Below are positions 17,347 through 26,558 of a DNA stretch of 64,000 nt, piece after piece (positions within the stretch are counted from its first letter, which is position 1; every line of letters begins with the position of its first letter). A program made the translations under genes and the position numbers. Under the pieces are notes generated by a model, which made no database searches, was not told the origin of the DNA, and worked only from the letters and a program-made list of their open reading frames with translations. This stretch comes from Verrucomicrobiales bacterium (GTDB taxonomy: Bacteria; Verrucomicrobiota; Verrucomicrobiia; Verrucomicrobiales; DEV007): positions 74,551 through 138,550 of the forward strand of contig JARGPH010000002.1 in assembly GCA_029213065.1 (NCBI GenBank), read 5' to 3'.

Positions 17347-18249
17347 TTATTCGACGTCGTCGCCCTCGACCGTCATGCGGCCGAAGGGGAGGGTGTCCTC
17401 TTCCGTCTCGCTCTCGGGATGGATCAGCTGATTAATGCGGTGCTTGGTGGCAACGAACTCGGGGGTGATCGCCTGATCAAGACGGCGGGGACGGGGCACG
17501 GACACTTCGATGATCTCATCGACTTCGCCCGGGTTCGCCTTGAGGACGAGGATGCGGTCGGCGAGAAAGACAGCTTCGTCGAGATCGTGGGTGATGAAGA
17601 GAATCGTGATATCGAGGTTCCGCCAGATCTGGAGGAGGTAGCTCTGCATCTGGGCGCGGGTCTGGGCATCGAGGGCGCCGAAGGGTTCATCCATGAGGAG
17701 AATGCGGGGGCGGTTCGCGAGAGCTCTTGCGATTGCGACGCGCTGTTTCATCCCGCCCGAAAGCTGGTGGGGGTAGCTGTTTTCAAAACGGGAGAGCCCC
17801 ACCATATCGATCCACTGACGGGCTTCGCCTTCAACGGCGCTCCCGGATTTTCCCTCCATTTTGGGTCCGAACATGACGTTCTCTTTCACGGTCAACCAGG
17901 GGAAGAGGGTGTAGGACTGGAAGACCATGCCACGGTCCGGCCCCGGCCCCGCGACGGGATTTCCATCGAGGAGGACCTGCCCGCTCGATTCAGTTTCGAG
18001 GCCGGCGAGGATGCGAATCAAGGTCGACTTACCGCAACCGGAGGGCCCGATCACGCACATGAATTCGCGGCGGTAGACTTCGAAATCAACGCCCTTGAGG
18101 GCTGCCACTTCGCCGGTGGGAGTGGGGAAGGTTTTGCCGAGATTTTCAACCGAAAGCACCACGGGGCGTTCTTTCATCCGGTCAAAGCGATCTTTGACGG
18201 CGGGGGATTGTTCACGGTAGTCGATGGTATCTATAAGGGGAGGGGTCAT
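17347..18249 (-). CDS. ABC transporter ATP-binding protein, NitT/TauT (SsuB) type
   Basis: 300-aa ATPase with all motifs: Walker [10 protein letters not shown] (68-76), Q-loop Gln111, signature LSGGMKQR (163-170), Walker B ILLMDEP (183-189), switch His221. An N-terminal extension of about 30 residues precedes the core. It follows the permease with only 2 nt between and is the only ABC ATPase in the window, although two permease/binding-protein sets exist; it may energise both. Confidence 0.95.
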   Translation of the reverse strand: MTPPLIDTIDYREQSPAVKDRFDRMKERPVVLSVENLGKTFPTPTGEVAALKGVDFEVYRREFMCVIGPSGCGKSTLIRILAGLETESSGQVLLDGNPVAGPGPDRGMVFQSYTLFPWLTVKENVMFGPKMEGKSGSAVEGEARQWIDMVGLSRFENSYPHQLSGGMKQRVAIARALANRPRILLMDEPFGALDAQTRAQMQSYLLQIWRNLDITILFITHDLDEAVFLADRILVLKANPGEVDEIIEVSVPRPRRLDQAITPEFVATKHRINQLIHPESETEEDTLPFGRMTVEGDDVE

Positions 18250-18251
18250 AT

Positions 18252-19676
18252 CTAGTGGGAGGTGGAATTTGTAGTCGCCGGTTCAGGCGGAAGACGTTGT
18301 TCGACCGCATCCTTGAACCAGCGGGGAATGAAGAGCAGTGCCTTGATGAGTGGATTGGCGGAAGCGGCCGCTGCCTCCTCAGAGTAGGGAAAGATGACCC
18401 CGCGAAGAAGAGCGAGAATCTGATCGGTGAAGAAGCCGATCAACCCGATGAGGATGATCACGGGGTAGACCATGTCAAAATTCCGGAAGCGGCCCTGTGT
18501 TTCGATGAATTCGGTGAGGCCGCTTTTGACACCGATGAGTTCGGCGATGACGAGCCAGGTCCAGGCCCAGCCGAGGAGAATACGGAGGTCGTTGTAGAGG
18601 TTCGGAAGGATGCCCGGGATGACCACTTTGGTGACGAGTTGCCACTGGTTCGCACCGAGGGTCTGGGCGGCTTCGAGAAGGGGAAGGTCGAGGCGCCTCG
18701 TCGTGTTCGAGACGACGAGGACAAGTTGGAAGAATGTCCCCACGAACACGAGTGCGATCTTGGGGGCGTCATTGGCGAGAAAGATCGCGACAAGGAGGGT
18801 GCTGAATGTCGGTGCCGGCATGTAGCGGAAGAAATCGGTGAAGGGTTCGACCAGTTTCGAGAAGACGGAATAAGTCCCGCAGAGAACGCCGATCGGGATT
18901 CCGACCGCGGCGGCGAGGAGAAAGCCCCCGAAGACGATGCGTATCGAGTGGCCGGTTCGCTGAAGCATCGAGGGGCGGTCTCCCTCGGCGGGTTCGGTGA
19001 GGATTTTGATTCCCGCTGTGGCGACCTGATCAGGCGAGGGAAGGTAATCCGGGTTCGCCGACCGCCCCTGGGGAATCAAACTGATCAGGGGCACGGAAAT
19101 AAAATTGTCTGAATCATAGGTTTTTGAAACCGCAGACATCGCGGCCCAGTTTCGCTGAACGATGGCGAGGTTTTCGTCACTCAATGCCGGTGATTCAGGG
19201 AGCCACGTGCCCTCGGCAATGTCACGCCAGACTTCGTAAATGAGTGCGTCCTCCTTCTTTTGGTCGTCTTTAATACGGCCGTTTGATACGAGAACCGGCG
19301 CGAGGTGACGGAGAATATTTTTGTTGCTTCGTCGCACCGACCTTTCGGAGACCCCTGCGAGAGGATCAGCTGATTTCAGTTGGGCTTCGATCGCGGCGTT
19401 CTGCTTTCGCACCGCATCGGTGAAGGTGGGGAAGTAACCTTTACTGACCCGGTCGCCGGCGATGTAAACTGTCGTGACATCACCCCGGTCAGCGGAAAGT
19501 TGGAGCCGGACGTCAGGGTGCCAGAGGAAGGGCAGGTAGCTGACTCCTGCCCAGATCGCGAGAGGAAGCGCGAACGAGATCACACTGAGAATTGAGGCCC
19601 GCTTAGCGGAGAGGTCTCTTCTAACCGCAAACCAGGGTTCCTTGTTGGTGGCTTTTTGATGACGGAGGATGCTCAT
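18252..19676 (-). CDS. ABC transporter permease with large N-terminal extracytoplasmic insert
   Basis: 474-aa permease. After one membrane segment (about 30-50) comes a hydrophilic stretch of roughly 170-190 residues, then the standard NitT/TauT permease core with five or so membrane segments and the coupling loop [20 protein letters not shown]. The core ends about 430, leaving a cytoplasmic tail. The insert, placed between membrane segments, is probably periplasmic and could dock the binding protein. Partner genes are the ATPase (2 nt downstream) and the binding protein (114 nt upstream). Confidence 0.88.
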   Translation of the reverse strand: MSILRHQKATNKEPWFAVRRDLSAKRASILSVISFALPLAIWAGVSYLPFLWHPDVRLQLSADRGDVTTVYIAGDRVSKGYFPTFTDAVRKQNAAIEAQLKSADPLAGVSERSVRRSNKNILRHLAPVLVSNGRIKDDQKKEDALIYEVWRDIAEGTWLPESPALSDENLAIVQRNWAAMSAVSKTYDSDNFISVPLISLIPQGRSANPDYLPSPDQVATAGIKILTEPAEGDRPSMLQRTGHSIRIVFGGFLLAAAVGIPIGVLCGTYSVFSKLVEPFTDFFRYMPAPTFSTLLVAIFLANDAPKIALVFVGTFFQLVLVVSNTTRRLDLPLLEAAQTLGANQWQLVTKVVIPGILPNLYNDLRILLGWAWTWLVIAELIGVKSGLTEFIETQGRFRNFDMVYPVIILIGLIGFFTDQILALLRGVIFPYSEEAAAASANPLIKALLFIPRWFKDAVEQRLPPEPATTNSTSH

Positions 19677-19790
19677 GTGGGGAGGAAGGAGTGGCGGAAC
19701 GGGGGAGAGGCTGCGGAACGGGGCGTTGCAGGGCCTCCGGGGTGGGGAACACGCCGGAGGCTAAAACAAAAAGGGGGGGGGAACCCGGGC

Positions 19791-20798
19791 TCACTCGCCC
19801 AGTTCGGCAAGCACTTCGAGCGTCAGGCTGGGATCGAGATACTTGTCGGTATCGAGAGATTTCTCGTAAACTTTGTAGTTCACGTTGAACTCATCAGAGA
19901 TCACGGATGAGCCGTAGATGGAACTGAGTCCTTCGGCCTTTTCCCAGACGGGCTTCACTTCTTCAGCGCTCAGGATGTAAGTCCCTTCGAGAAAGGGTTC
20001 GTATTCTTCGGGGCTGATCGAGACCCGTGAGGCGAGGATTTCGAGTGCTTCGTCGATGTTGTTTTCGTCTTTGAGAAACTCGACGATCTTGTACCAGACC
20101 TTGATCACCTTCTTCCAGTCATCCCGCTTCGCTTCGAGCGACTCAGGGTCTACGAAGAGCATGTCGTAGATGAGACCCGGTGCGTCCGCCGAGGTAAAGA
20201 CGGGGGTGGACCCGGACACCAGCTTGAGCGCTTCGCCGGAATTGGGTTGCCAGGCGGCGATAGCATCGACCGCACCCGAAGCGAGCACCTGAGGGGTCTC
20301 GTTCGTAGGGGTGTTGATGATCGTGATGGTGTCGCCGTCGACGTCGTTCATTTCGACTCCTTTGAGAAAGAGCAAGTGGGTCACGAAGCCCTCTTCAAGG
20401 CCGATCTTCTTGCCTTCGAGGTCCTTCAGCGATTTGATGCCGTCTTTGGCGACAACCATGTCATTTCCATTCGAAAAGTCATTGATGAGGATGCCGACAG
20501 ACGGCTTCCCTGTGGCTCCGGTGACGAGGGCATCCCCGTTTGTCATGCTCACTCCGTCGATTTGGCCGGCGGCGTAGGCATCCATCGAGGCGACGTAGTC
20601 ATACCAAGCAAACTCCACTTCGACGCCTTCTTCTTTGAACCAGTTTTTCTTGATTCCGATTTCCCAGGCGACCCAACCGGGCCAGTCACTGTAGGCGATT
20701 TTGAGGGGTTCAGCCCGGGCTCCCGTGGCGAGGACGGCGAGTGCACCGATAAGAGCGGCGGCAAAAGGACGGCGAATTTTAGATAGCTGAGTTTTCAT
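19791..20798 (-). CDS. Periplasmic substrate-binding protein, urea/guanidine-carboxylase-associated type
   Basis: 335-aa binding protein. Signal peptide about 1-28 (cleavage after GARA, mature start [17 protein letters not shown]), then a NitT/TauT-like two-lobe fold with [48 protein letters not shown]. The wording closely follows the binding-protein family described for urea carboxylase regions, now best read as guanidine-pathway transporters, and links block C to block A 13 kb away. Start set at the ATG 20798, which gives a proper signal peptide; an in-frame ATG at 20897 would add 33 unrelated residues. Confidence 0.9.
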   Translation of the reverse strand: MKTQLSKIRRPFAAALIGALAVLATGARAEPLKIAYSDWPGWVAWEIGIKKNWFKEEGVEVEFAWYDYVASMDAYAAGQIDGVSMTNGDALVTGATGKPSVGILINDFSNGNDMVVAKDGIKSLKDLEGKKIGLEEGFVTHLLFLKGVEMNDVDGDTITIINTPTNETPQVLASGAVDAIAAWQPNSGEALKLVSGSTPVFTSADAPGLIYDMLFVDPESLEAKRDDWKKVIKVWYKIVEFLKDENNIDEALEILASRVSISPEEYEPFLEGTYILSAEEVKPVWEKAEGLSSIYGSSVISDEFNVNYKVYEKSLDTDKYLDPSLTLEVLAELGE

Positions 20799-21301
20799 AG
20801 AGGTCGTTTTCTGTTTGATGGATTGCAGGGTGCTCAAATTGAGGTGCAACACTTGGCAATCGGAAGTAGCAGCCCCTGTGCCAAAGCCTTTTGGCAAAGG
20901 TTTGCGGTAGCGGTGAAACGGGCCCGACGACCCTGTTGTCCATCGTTCTACTCGTTTAGAGGCAGCTGGTTGTGCCTGGTGTCACGATGCGCGATGGAAC
21001 GTAATACGGGGAAAGGATATTTTCGAAATCGCTCTTCGGGGAGGCGAGTGTGCAGGCGCGAATCGCCTTTTGACCTGATGAGGCAGGGCGCTTCCGACGC
21101 GGGTGCGGGAGCAGATTTTCGCGACGGCGCCGTTCCCTCGCAGGGGCGTGAGACGGTCAGGAAAGCTGCGCGGGAACGGAAAATTAGCACCGGAACGGAA
21201 CCGGCCCCGGGAGCGGAAAAGTAAGAAAGTGAGATCGAGGTGTCGAGCTCAGCGAGAGGTCGTTCACTGCGGGTGTCCCGTGGTTTCGCGGTGGCCGTCT
21301 T
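20799..21301. other. 503-nt gap upstream of transporter operon
   Basis: Promoter region of block C plus the end of the convergent FecR-type gene side. No convincing gene: open frames on the plus strand here have basic, low-information translations. A 7-base-arm palindrome is at 20879-20896. No recognisable guanidine-I, -II or -III riboswitch core was found by eye on the minus strand. Confidence 0.6.
20879..20896. promoter_or_regulatory. Palindrome TGCCAAA-N4-TTTGGCA upstream of transporter operon
   Basis: Exact 7-base inverted repeat, 81-98 nt upstream of the binding-protein ATG. Size fits a dimeric repressor site or a short hairpin in the leader; it differs from the other two palindromes in the island. 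Confidence 0.4.
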
Positions 21302-22924
21302 CTATTTCAAAGCGAGGCGGCGGATCTCGTCCGGCTGCAGGGCAACTTTGAAAATCATGAGCTCGGCGATGGCGCCGTTGAGGCTCCGAACCGTTTCGGG
21401 GGTCTCGATCGGGTTGCTCCAGTTTCCGATCGATGCGTTTCCGAGATTCCAGATGCCCCGGCCCTTGACGGTTTGGCTCGTGAAAAGTTCCCCGTCGAGG
21501 TAGTGGTTAACCGTTTGTGTTCTCTGATCGATCACGGTGGCGAGATGAAACCACCGTCCGAGCCGGCTCAAATCCATGAAGCCGGCTTTGGCAACGTGGG
21601 TTTTGCCGGATTCGCTGAAGTTCAGTCCCGCCCTGAGAGTGCCGTCCTGTCGGAACTGCCAGTGAATTTCGCCGGGCTCGTAGCCATCGGTGAGAAGGAT
21701 CGAACTGAAGCTTCGATCAAGTCCGTCCACGCGAATCCAGGTCGCGAGAGTGATGTTCGTGCAGTCGGTGTCGAGATTGACTCTCACGCGGGAGCCGGGG
21801 TGTTTGAAATCGAGTGATCGTTTTCCCGGCCAGGGCCCGGGCCTCCAGCTCGCACCGATGACAGCTCCGTCGTGGGCTTCACCGGTCGGGGCGCGGTTCA
21901 CGAGGGTTCGGCGGTTCTGAGGGTCCACTTCAAAATCGTAATAGGCGATCAAGCGGCTGTCGTTCAGAGCTGCGGTGTGAACCTTTCTCCATGCCTCCAT
22001 TTTTTCCGCATCGGCAGCGACGGAGAGATTCTCGATGCTGACGAGATCGCTGAAACGTTCAGGGTTTGCCGCGATTGATTCGGGCTCCTCATCGCCGCTC
22101 ATTTTGATGGCGTTGCCGGCGGTGAGGCGCTGCATCGATTCGGGATCCCGCTTCGCGTTGTAGGCTTCGACTTCGCCGTCGAAAACGTGCACTTCGGTGA
22201 GGCCGCCCGGTCCGACATTCATCGCAAACTCGGTTCCCAGATCGACGATTTCCGATTCGGAGGTTGCGACGGTGAATCCTCTCGCGAGTGGAGGAACGGT
22301 TGCCCTGATTTTTCCGGATTGGCAGATGACCCGTTGCGGATCAATTAACTCAAGCCGGGCGGGACCGGCCACATTGATGCGGGCGCCTTTGTAAAATTCG
22401 AGGGCGACGTAACCATCGACCTCGAGAATGCCGCGGGGGAGGGAATCCCCTTCATTTCTCGGGATCCCGTCGATCGTCACTTCCCCGACGAGCGTTTCAA
22501 TGATCGCGAGCGACGGCTCGATCTTCCTCTCGATCGAGTTCCGTTGCCCTGACAAAATCACCAGCCCGAGAATCAGTGAGGCAGCGAGGGATAATCCTGC
22601 GACGAGCCACGGCGCCCTGCCCGGAACGGGACTTTGCCCGGATCCGGCAATATCGATGACCTTGTCGACGAATTGGTTTTCATCCGACTGCGCATCGAGA
22701 GCCGCTTCGACCTTTTCGGAAAAATGGGCCGCTTCGCGAAACTCGTTTTCGTAGCAGGCGAGACGATCATCCATGAGGAGGTGATTCCGAAGCTCCCGTG
22801 AACAGGCAGGGTGCTCCTTGACGATCCCGGTCAGTTCCCGCATTCCGTCTTCATTTATCTCATCGTCGATGAGCTGGCTGAGAAGGTTCTGAAATCTTTC
22901 GTAGGTGGCTTTATCAGATTTCAT
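21302..22924 (-). CDS. FecR-type anti-sigma protein with C-terminal LamG domain
   Basis: 540-aa membrane protein. The cytoplasmic N-terminus (about 1-100) likely binds the partner sigma factor; one membrane segment spans about 105-126; a FecR domain covers about 135-290 (LVGEVTIDGIPRNEGDSLPR, SEIVDLGTEFAMNV, VHVFDGEVEAYN); a LamG/concanavalin-type jellyroll covers about 365-535 (ATWIRVDGLDRSFSSILLTD, ATVIDQRTQTVNHYLDG). FecR domains relay outside signals to ECF sigma factors; the jellyroll may bind carbohydrate. The start overlaps the sigma factor gene by 11 nt. Confidence 0.9.
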   Translation of the reverse strand: MKSDKATYERFQNLLSQLIDDEINEDGMRELTGIVKEHPACSRELRNHLLMDDRLACYENEFREAAHFSEKVEAALDAQSDENQFVDKVIDIAGSGQSPVPGRAPWLVAGLSLAASLILGLVILSGQRNSIERKIEPSLAIIETLVGEVTIDGIPRNEGDSLPRGILEVDGYVALEFYKGARINVAGPARLELIDPQRVICQSGKIRATVPPLARGFTVATSESEIVDLGTEFAMNVGPGGLTEVHVFDGEVEAYNAKRDPESMQRLTAGNAIKMSGDEEPESIAANPERFSDLVSIENLSVAADAEKMEAWRKVHTAALNDSRLIAYYDFEVDPQNRRTLVNRAPTGEAHDGAVIGASWRPGPWPGKRSLDFKHPGSRVRVNLDTDCTNITLATWIRVDGLDRSFSSILLTDGYEPGEIHWQFRQDGTLRAGLNFSESGKTHVAKAGFMDLSRLGRWFHLATVIDQRTQTVNHYLDGELFTSQTVKGRGIWNLGNASIGNWSNPIETPETVRSLNGAIAELMIFKVALQPDEIRRLALK

Positions 22925-23444
22925 GGGCGAGGCGTTTTTCGATACAGGTTTTCAACTGGCCGCGGATGCGCATGAGGGCGAGACGAACCGCGGTGGCGGA
23001 CATTTCAAACTGATCAGCGAGGAAGGGGGCTTTCCATTCATCGGCATAGCGACGGGAGATCAGGGTCCTGCTTTTTTCGGGGAGTTGTTCGAGACAATCC
23101 CGGAGCGCGCAGAAATCGAACTCCTCGTAACCGGAGGCGTTCTCGTCGGCTTCCGCTTCGGCGAGAAGATGGTCGGTGAGTGCTTCGTCGAGGATGCGTC
23201 CGCGGCGGGCATGCTTGCGGAGTTCGTTGCGGGTCAGGTTGCGTGCGATTCCGCGAAGCCATTTTCCAAAATCCCTCTCGTCATCGAAACGATCCAGCTC
23301 CTTAAACGCCACGAGAAAGGTTTCCTGGGCGATATCATCAACCGAGTCCGGATGGACACCGAGCATGCGGACAAAGCTCCGCAACGATCCCTGATGGTCG
23401 CGGACGAATCGGGCAAAGGCTTTTCGTTTCCGGTTGGATGTCAT
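22914..23444 (-). CDS. ECF-type RNA polymerase sigma factor
   Basis: 176-aa sigma-70-family factor of the extracytoplasmic-function class. Region 2 is visible at about 12-80 (DSVDDIAQETFLVAFKELDR, FGKWLRGIARNLTRNE) and region 4 at about 115-170 (CLEQLPEKSRTLISRRYAD, helix-turn-helix TAVRLALMRIRGQL). No region 1 or 3. The 11-nt overlap with the FecR-LamG gene implies coupled translation. It points away from the divergent sulfatase locus, which begins 188 nt away and is a candidate target. Confidence 0.93.
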   Translation of the reverse strand: MTSNRKRKAFARFVRDHQGSLRSFVRMLGVHPDSVDDIAQETFLVAFKELDRFDDERDFGKWLRGIARNLTRNELRKHARRGRILDEALTDHLLAEAEADENASGYEEFDFCALRDCLEQLPEKSRTLISRRYADEWKAPFLADQFEMSATAVRLALMRIRGQLKTCIEKRLAHEI

Positions 23445-23632
23445 TTTCGAGGGGGCTTCTACAGATACCTTGTCGGCAGCGGGGAAATCGTTTCACAAAA
23501 ATCATTTTTTCGGAAACGCTTTCGATCGTCGCGACAAAGTAAGCTTATAACCCCGTAAACTTCGTTTCGATAGAACTCCCTTTTCCAGGTGTTTTATGGT
23601 CTCCTCACGGGGTGTTCTAATTCGAAATTTAG

Positions 23633-25132
23633 ATGAGAAACCCGAAAATCATAGGGAGCCTTTTGGCTTCATGGATCCTGTCGCTGGCCTCGTGCGGGGG
23701 CGTCAGCGCTGGTGATCAGCCAAATATTCTCTTTATTTTGACGGATGATCAGGGATACGGGGACCTGGGGCGACATGGGCATCCTCTCCTGCGAACGCCC
23801 AATCTCGACAAGCTCGCGGATGAAAGTGTGCGTTTCGATAACTTTTACGTGAGCGCCTCCTGCTCGCCGACCCGCGCGGCTCTCATGACGGGAATGCACG
23901 AGTTCAGGAACGGCGTTACCCACACGATACAGCCTCGCGAGCACCTTCAGGAATCCGCGACGATTTTGCCTCAGTTACTGAATGCGGCGGGCTACCGGAG
24001 CGGTTTTATCGGGAAATGGCATCTTGGCAACGGAAAGGGATACAGTCCGGCTCATCGCGGATTTGATTGGGTTTCGACGAACGCACAGGGAGGTCGCCAG
24101 CATTTTGATCCGGTCATGATCCGGAATGGCAAACGCGAGCAGCGCAAAGGCTTTCGTGAGGACATCTTTTTCGACGAAGCGATGACCTTTATCGACGAAA
24201 CGACGGCGCGGGAGGAGCCGTTCTTCTGCTACCTTGCGACCTACTCACCTCATACTCCACTCGCCGCGCCCGAAGAATTTCTCGCACCCTACAAGGATGC
24301 CGTTTCCGAAAAACATGCCGCTTATCTGGGGATGATAGAGAACATCGACTACAACGTCGGGCGCATCCTGAGTTTCCTGAAAGAGCGCGAGTTGGAGGAC
24401 GACACGATCATTGTTTTCATGAACGACAACGGCGTCACCGAAGGCCTAGATCTCTACAACGCGGGAATGCGTGGCTGTAAATGCACGACCTGGGAAGGCG
24501 GGACTCGAGCGATGTCTTTCTGGAAATGGCCAAAGCAGTGGGCGCCTCATCAGGTCGAGCATCTCACGGCTCATCTTGATGTCCTCCCGACCCTGTGCGA
24601 CTACGCCGGCGTCGAAATTCCGGCGGAGTTACAGGAGAAACTTGAGGGCTTCAGTTTACGTCCCCTCCTGGAAACGACTGAACCGGTTTCGTGGCACGAA
24701 GATCGTCTCCTTTTTCAACACGTCGCCCGATGGCCAAGTGGGCTCGCGGCGATGCACAAGTATGCGATGGCGGGAGTTCGCCAGGGAAATTACCTGCTCC
24801 TGCAAAGTCACTCCTGCGGGAACGCCGCGTGCGAACCCTACGCGAGTCAGTGCACGACTTTGAACCTCGTCGCGAAGGGGCTGGATACGATCACCTATAC
24901 CGACGGGAATGCGCAGTTTCACTGGGGCGTCAGTCCGCCGGATCGATGGGTCCTCTTTGACAGCAAGAAAGATCCCGCCTGCGAAAATGATCTCGCATCC
25001 GAAAGGCCGGAACTCGTCAAAACGCTATCGGACGCCTACGAAAAATGGTGGGACTCCACTTATCCGGAAATGATCGCCGCCGGCGGCGACAAAGGGGAAC
25101 CACTGAAGCGGGGAGCCCGGGCCGCGCATTAA
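23633..25132 (+). CDS. Secreted type I sulfatase (possible lipoprotein)
   Basis: 499-aa arylsulfatase-family enzyme for sulfate-ester hydrolysis. N-terminal export signal with LAS-Cys21, a possible lipobox, or a normal cleavage after VSA. Metal site [12 protein letters not shown]; formylglycine motif CSPTR with Cys77; substrate-pocket motif GKWHLG; second Asp-Asn pair NDNG. Formylglycine requires a maturase, and no competent one is in the window. It is the first gene of a plus-strand run; the next sulfatase follows after 33 nt. Substrate presumed to be a sulfated polysaccharide. Confidence 0.95.
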   Translation: MRNPKIIGSLLASWILSLASCGGVSAGDQPNILFILTDDQGYGDLGRHGHPLLRTPNLDKLADESVRFDNFYVSASCSPTRAALMTGMHEFRNGVTHTIQPREHLQESATILPQLLNAAGYRSGFIGKWHLGNGKGYSPAHRGFDWVSTNAQGGRQHFDPVMIRNGKREQRKGFREDIFFDEAMTFIDETTAREEPFFCYLATYSPHTPLAAPEEFLAPYKDAVSEKHAAYLGMIENIDYNVGRILSFLKERELEDDTIIVFMNDNGVTEGLDLYNAGMRGCKCTTWEGGTRAMSFWKWPKQWAPHQVEHLTAHLDVLPTLCDYAGVEIPAELQEKLEGFSLRPLLETTEPVSWHEDRLLFQHVARWPSGLAAMHKYAMAGVRQGNYLLLQSHSCGNAACEPYASQCTTLNLVAKGLDTITYTDGNAQFHWGVSPPDRWVLFDSKKDPACENDLASERPELVKTLSDAYEKWWDSTYPEMIAAGGDKGEPLKRGARAAH

Positions 25133-25165
25133 AGCGGTGAATCAAAATCACGACTGACACTATCA

Positions 25166-26530
25166 ATGAAGCTTATTACTTACACCGCACTTCTCCTGTT
25201 GTTTACCGCGATCGGTTCGATTCGTGGGGCTGAAAAAGAAACGCCCAACTTCGTGATCTTTGTTGCGGATGACATGGGGTGGGGGGATTCCGGAACCTAC
25301 GGGCATCCTCTCATTAAGACGCCGAACCTCGATAAGCTGGCTTCTGAGGGCGTCAAGTTCACGCAATGCTATTCAGCTTGCGGGGTGTGTTCGCCGTCCC
25401 GCGCCGCGATTCTGACAGGACGCACGCCGTATCGCAATGGCGTCTGGCGTCACCTATCGGGCGTTCACGAAGCGCACCTGCGAGCTAGTGAAATCACTTA
25501 TCCGGAATTGCTCAAGGGAATCGGCTACGAAACCTGTCATGTCGGGAAATGGCATCTCAATTCGAAGCAGCAGTTCAACACCCCCGAGTTCCCGCAACCG
25601 GGTGATCATGGATTCGACTACTGGATGTATTCACACAATAATGCCGAACCAAGCCACAAAAATCCGGTTAATTTCGTTCGCAACGGCGAGCCTGTCGGAG
25701 AAATGAAAGGCTACTCGGCTCAGTTGGTCGCCGCCGAAGCGGCTCACTGGCTCGAGGATATTCGCGATCCGGAGAAGCCCTTTGCGCTGTCGGTCTGGGT
25801 TCACGAACCGCACTCGCCGATTGCGACGGATCCTCAGTTTTCCGATCTCTACAAGGGACACGAGAACCGCAAATACATGGGCAACATCACTCAGTTGGAT
25901 CACGCGCTCGGTCAGGTCATGGATGCGCTCGATGAAGCGGGTGTGAGCGACGACACGCTTCTGTTTTTCACCTCCGACAATGGACCTGTCCCTGCGTATG
26001 GCGGGACCGCCGGTGGATTGCGAGGTGTTAAGCGAAGCAGTCACGAGGGAGGGATTCGTGTCCCCGGAGTGGCGCGCTGGCCCGGTCACATCGAGGCGGG
26101 AAGCGTCAGTAATGTGCCCGTGATCGGTTCCGACATCTTCGCGACGATTCTCGACATCGTCGGGATCCCGCTTCCGGATGATCGCACCATTGACGGAACG
26201 AGCATGCGGCCCGCCTTTGCAGGGGAAGCCGTGACCCGGACCATTCCGCTCTATTGGAGGACACACGTTTCACAGGCCGATGATCGATCCGCACTCCGCA
26301 TCGGTGACTGGAAAATTGTGAGCAACGACGAGATGAATCAGTTCATGCTTTTTGATATCGAGAAGGACTGGAAGGAAGAGCATGATCTCGCGGCGGATAT
26401 GCCTGAGAAGACTGAAGAGATGCGAAAGGCTCTCTTCAAGGTCTGGGATGGAATTGTCGCCGAAGGCCCCTCCGAATGGTGGCTCGGTGAGCGAACCAAG
26501 CCGAAGAAAGGCGCCAAACTGAGTTACTGA
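25166..26530 (+). CDS. Secreted type I sulfatase
   Basis: 454-aa sulfatase with a cleavable signal peptide (about 1-21, GSIRGAE). Metal motif VADDMGWGDSG, formylglycine motif CSPSR with Cys75, GKWHLN and the second metal pair TSDNGP. It is shorter than the neighbours and ends in a short Lys-rich tail. Close spacing (33 nt before, 28 nt after) supports cotranscription with the flanking sulfatases. Confidence 0.95.
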   Translation: MKLITYTALLLLFTAIGSIRGAEKETPNFVIFVADDMGWGDSGTYGHPLIKTPNLDKLASEGVKFTQCYSACGVCSPSRAAILTGRTPYRNGVWRHLSGVHEAHLRASEITYPELLKGIGYETCHVGKWHLNSKQQFNTPEFPQPGDHGFDYWMYSHNNAEPSHKNPVNFVRNGEPVGEMKGYSAQLVAAEAAHWLEDIRDPEKPFALSVWVHEPHSPIATDPQFSDLYKGHENRKYMGNITQLDHALGQVMDALDEAGVSDDTLLFFTSDNGPVPAYGGTAGGLRGVKRSSHEGGIRVPGVARWPGHIEAGSVSNVPVIGSDIFATILDIVGIPLPDDRTIDGTSMRPAFAGEAVTRTIPLYWRTHVSQADDRSALRIGDWKIVSNDEMNQFMLFDIEKDWKEEHDLAADMPEKTEEMRKALFKVWDGIVAEGPSEWWLGERTKPKKGAKLSY

Positions 26531-26558
26531 TTCGAGACCCCAAACCCCTTTTAGAAAT

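Noticed and set aside
20823-21224. 133-codon plus-strand frame in the gap before the FecR-LamG gene
   Set aside because: Arg/Ser/Ala-rich random-looking translation that would overlap the transporter promoter; no support.
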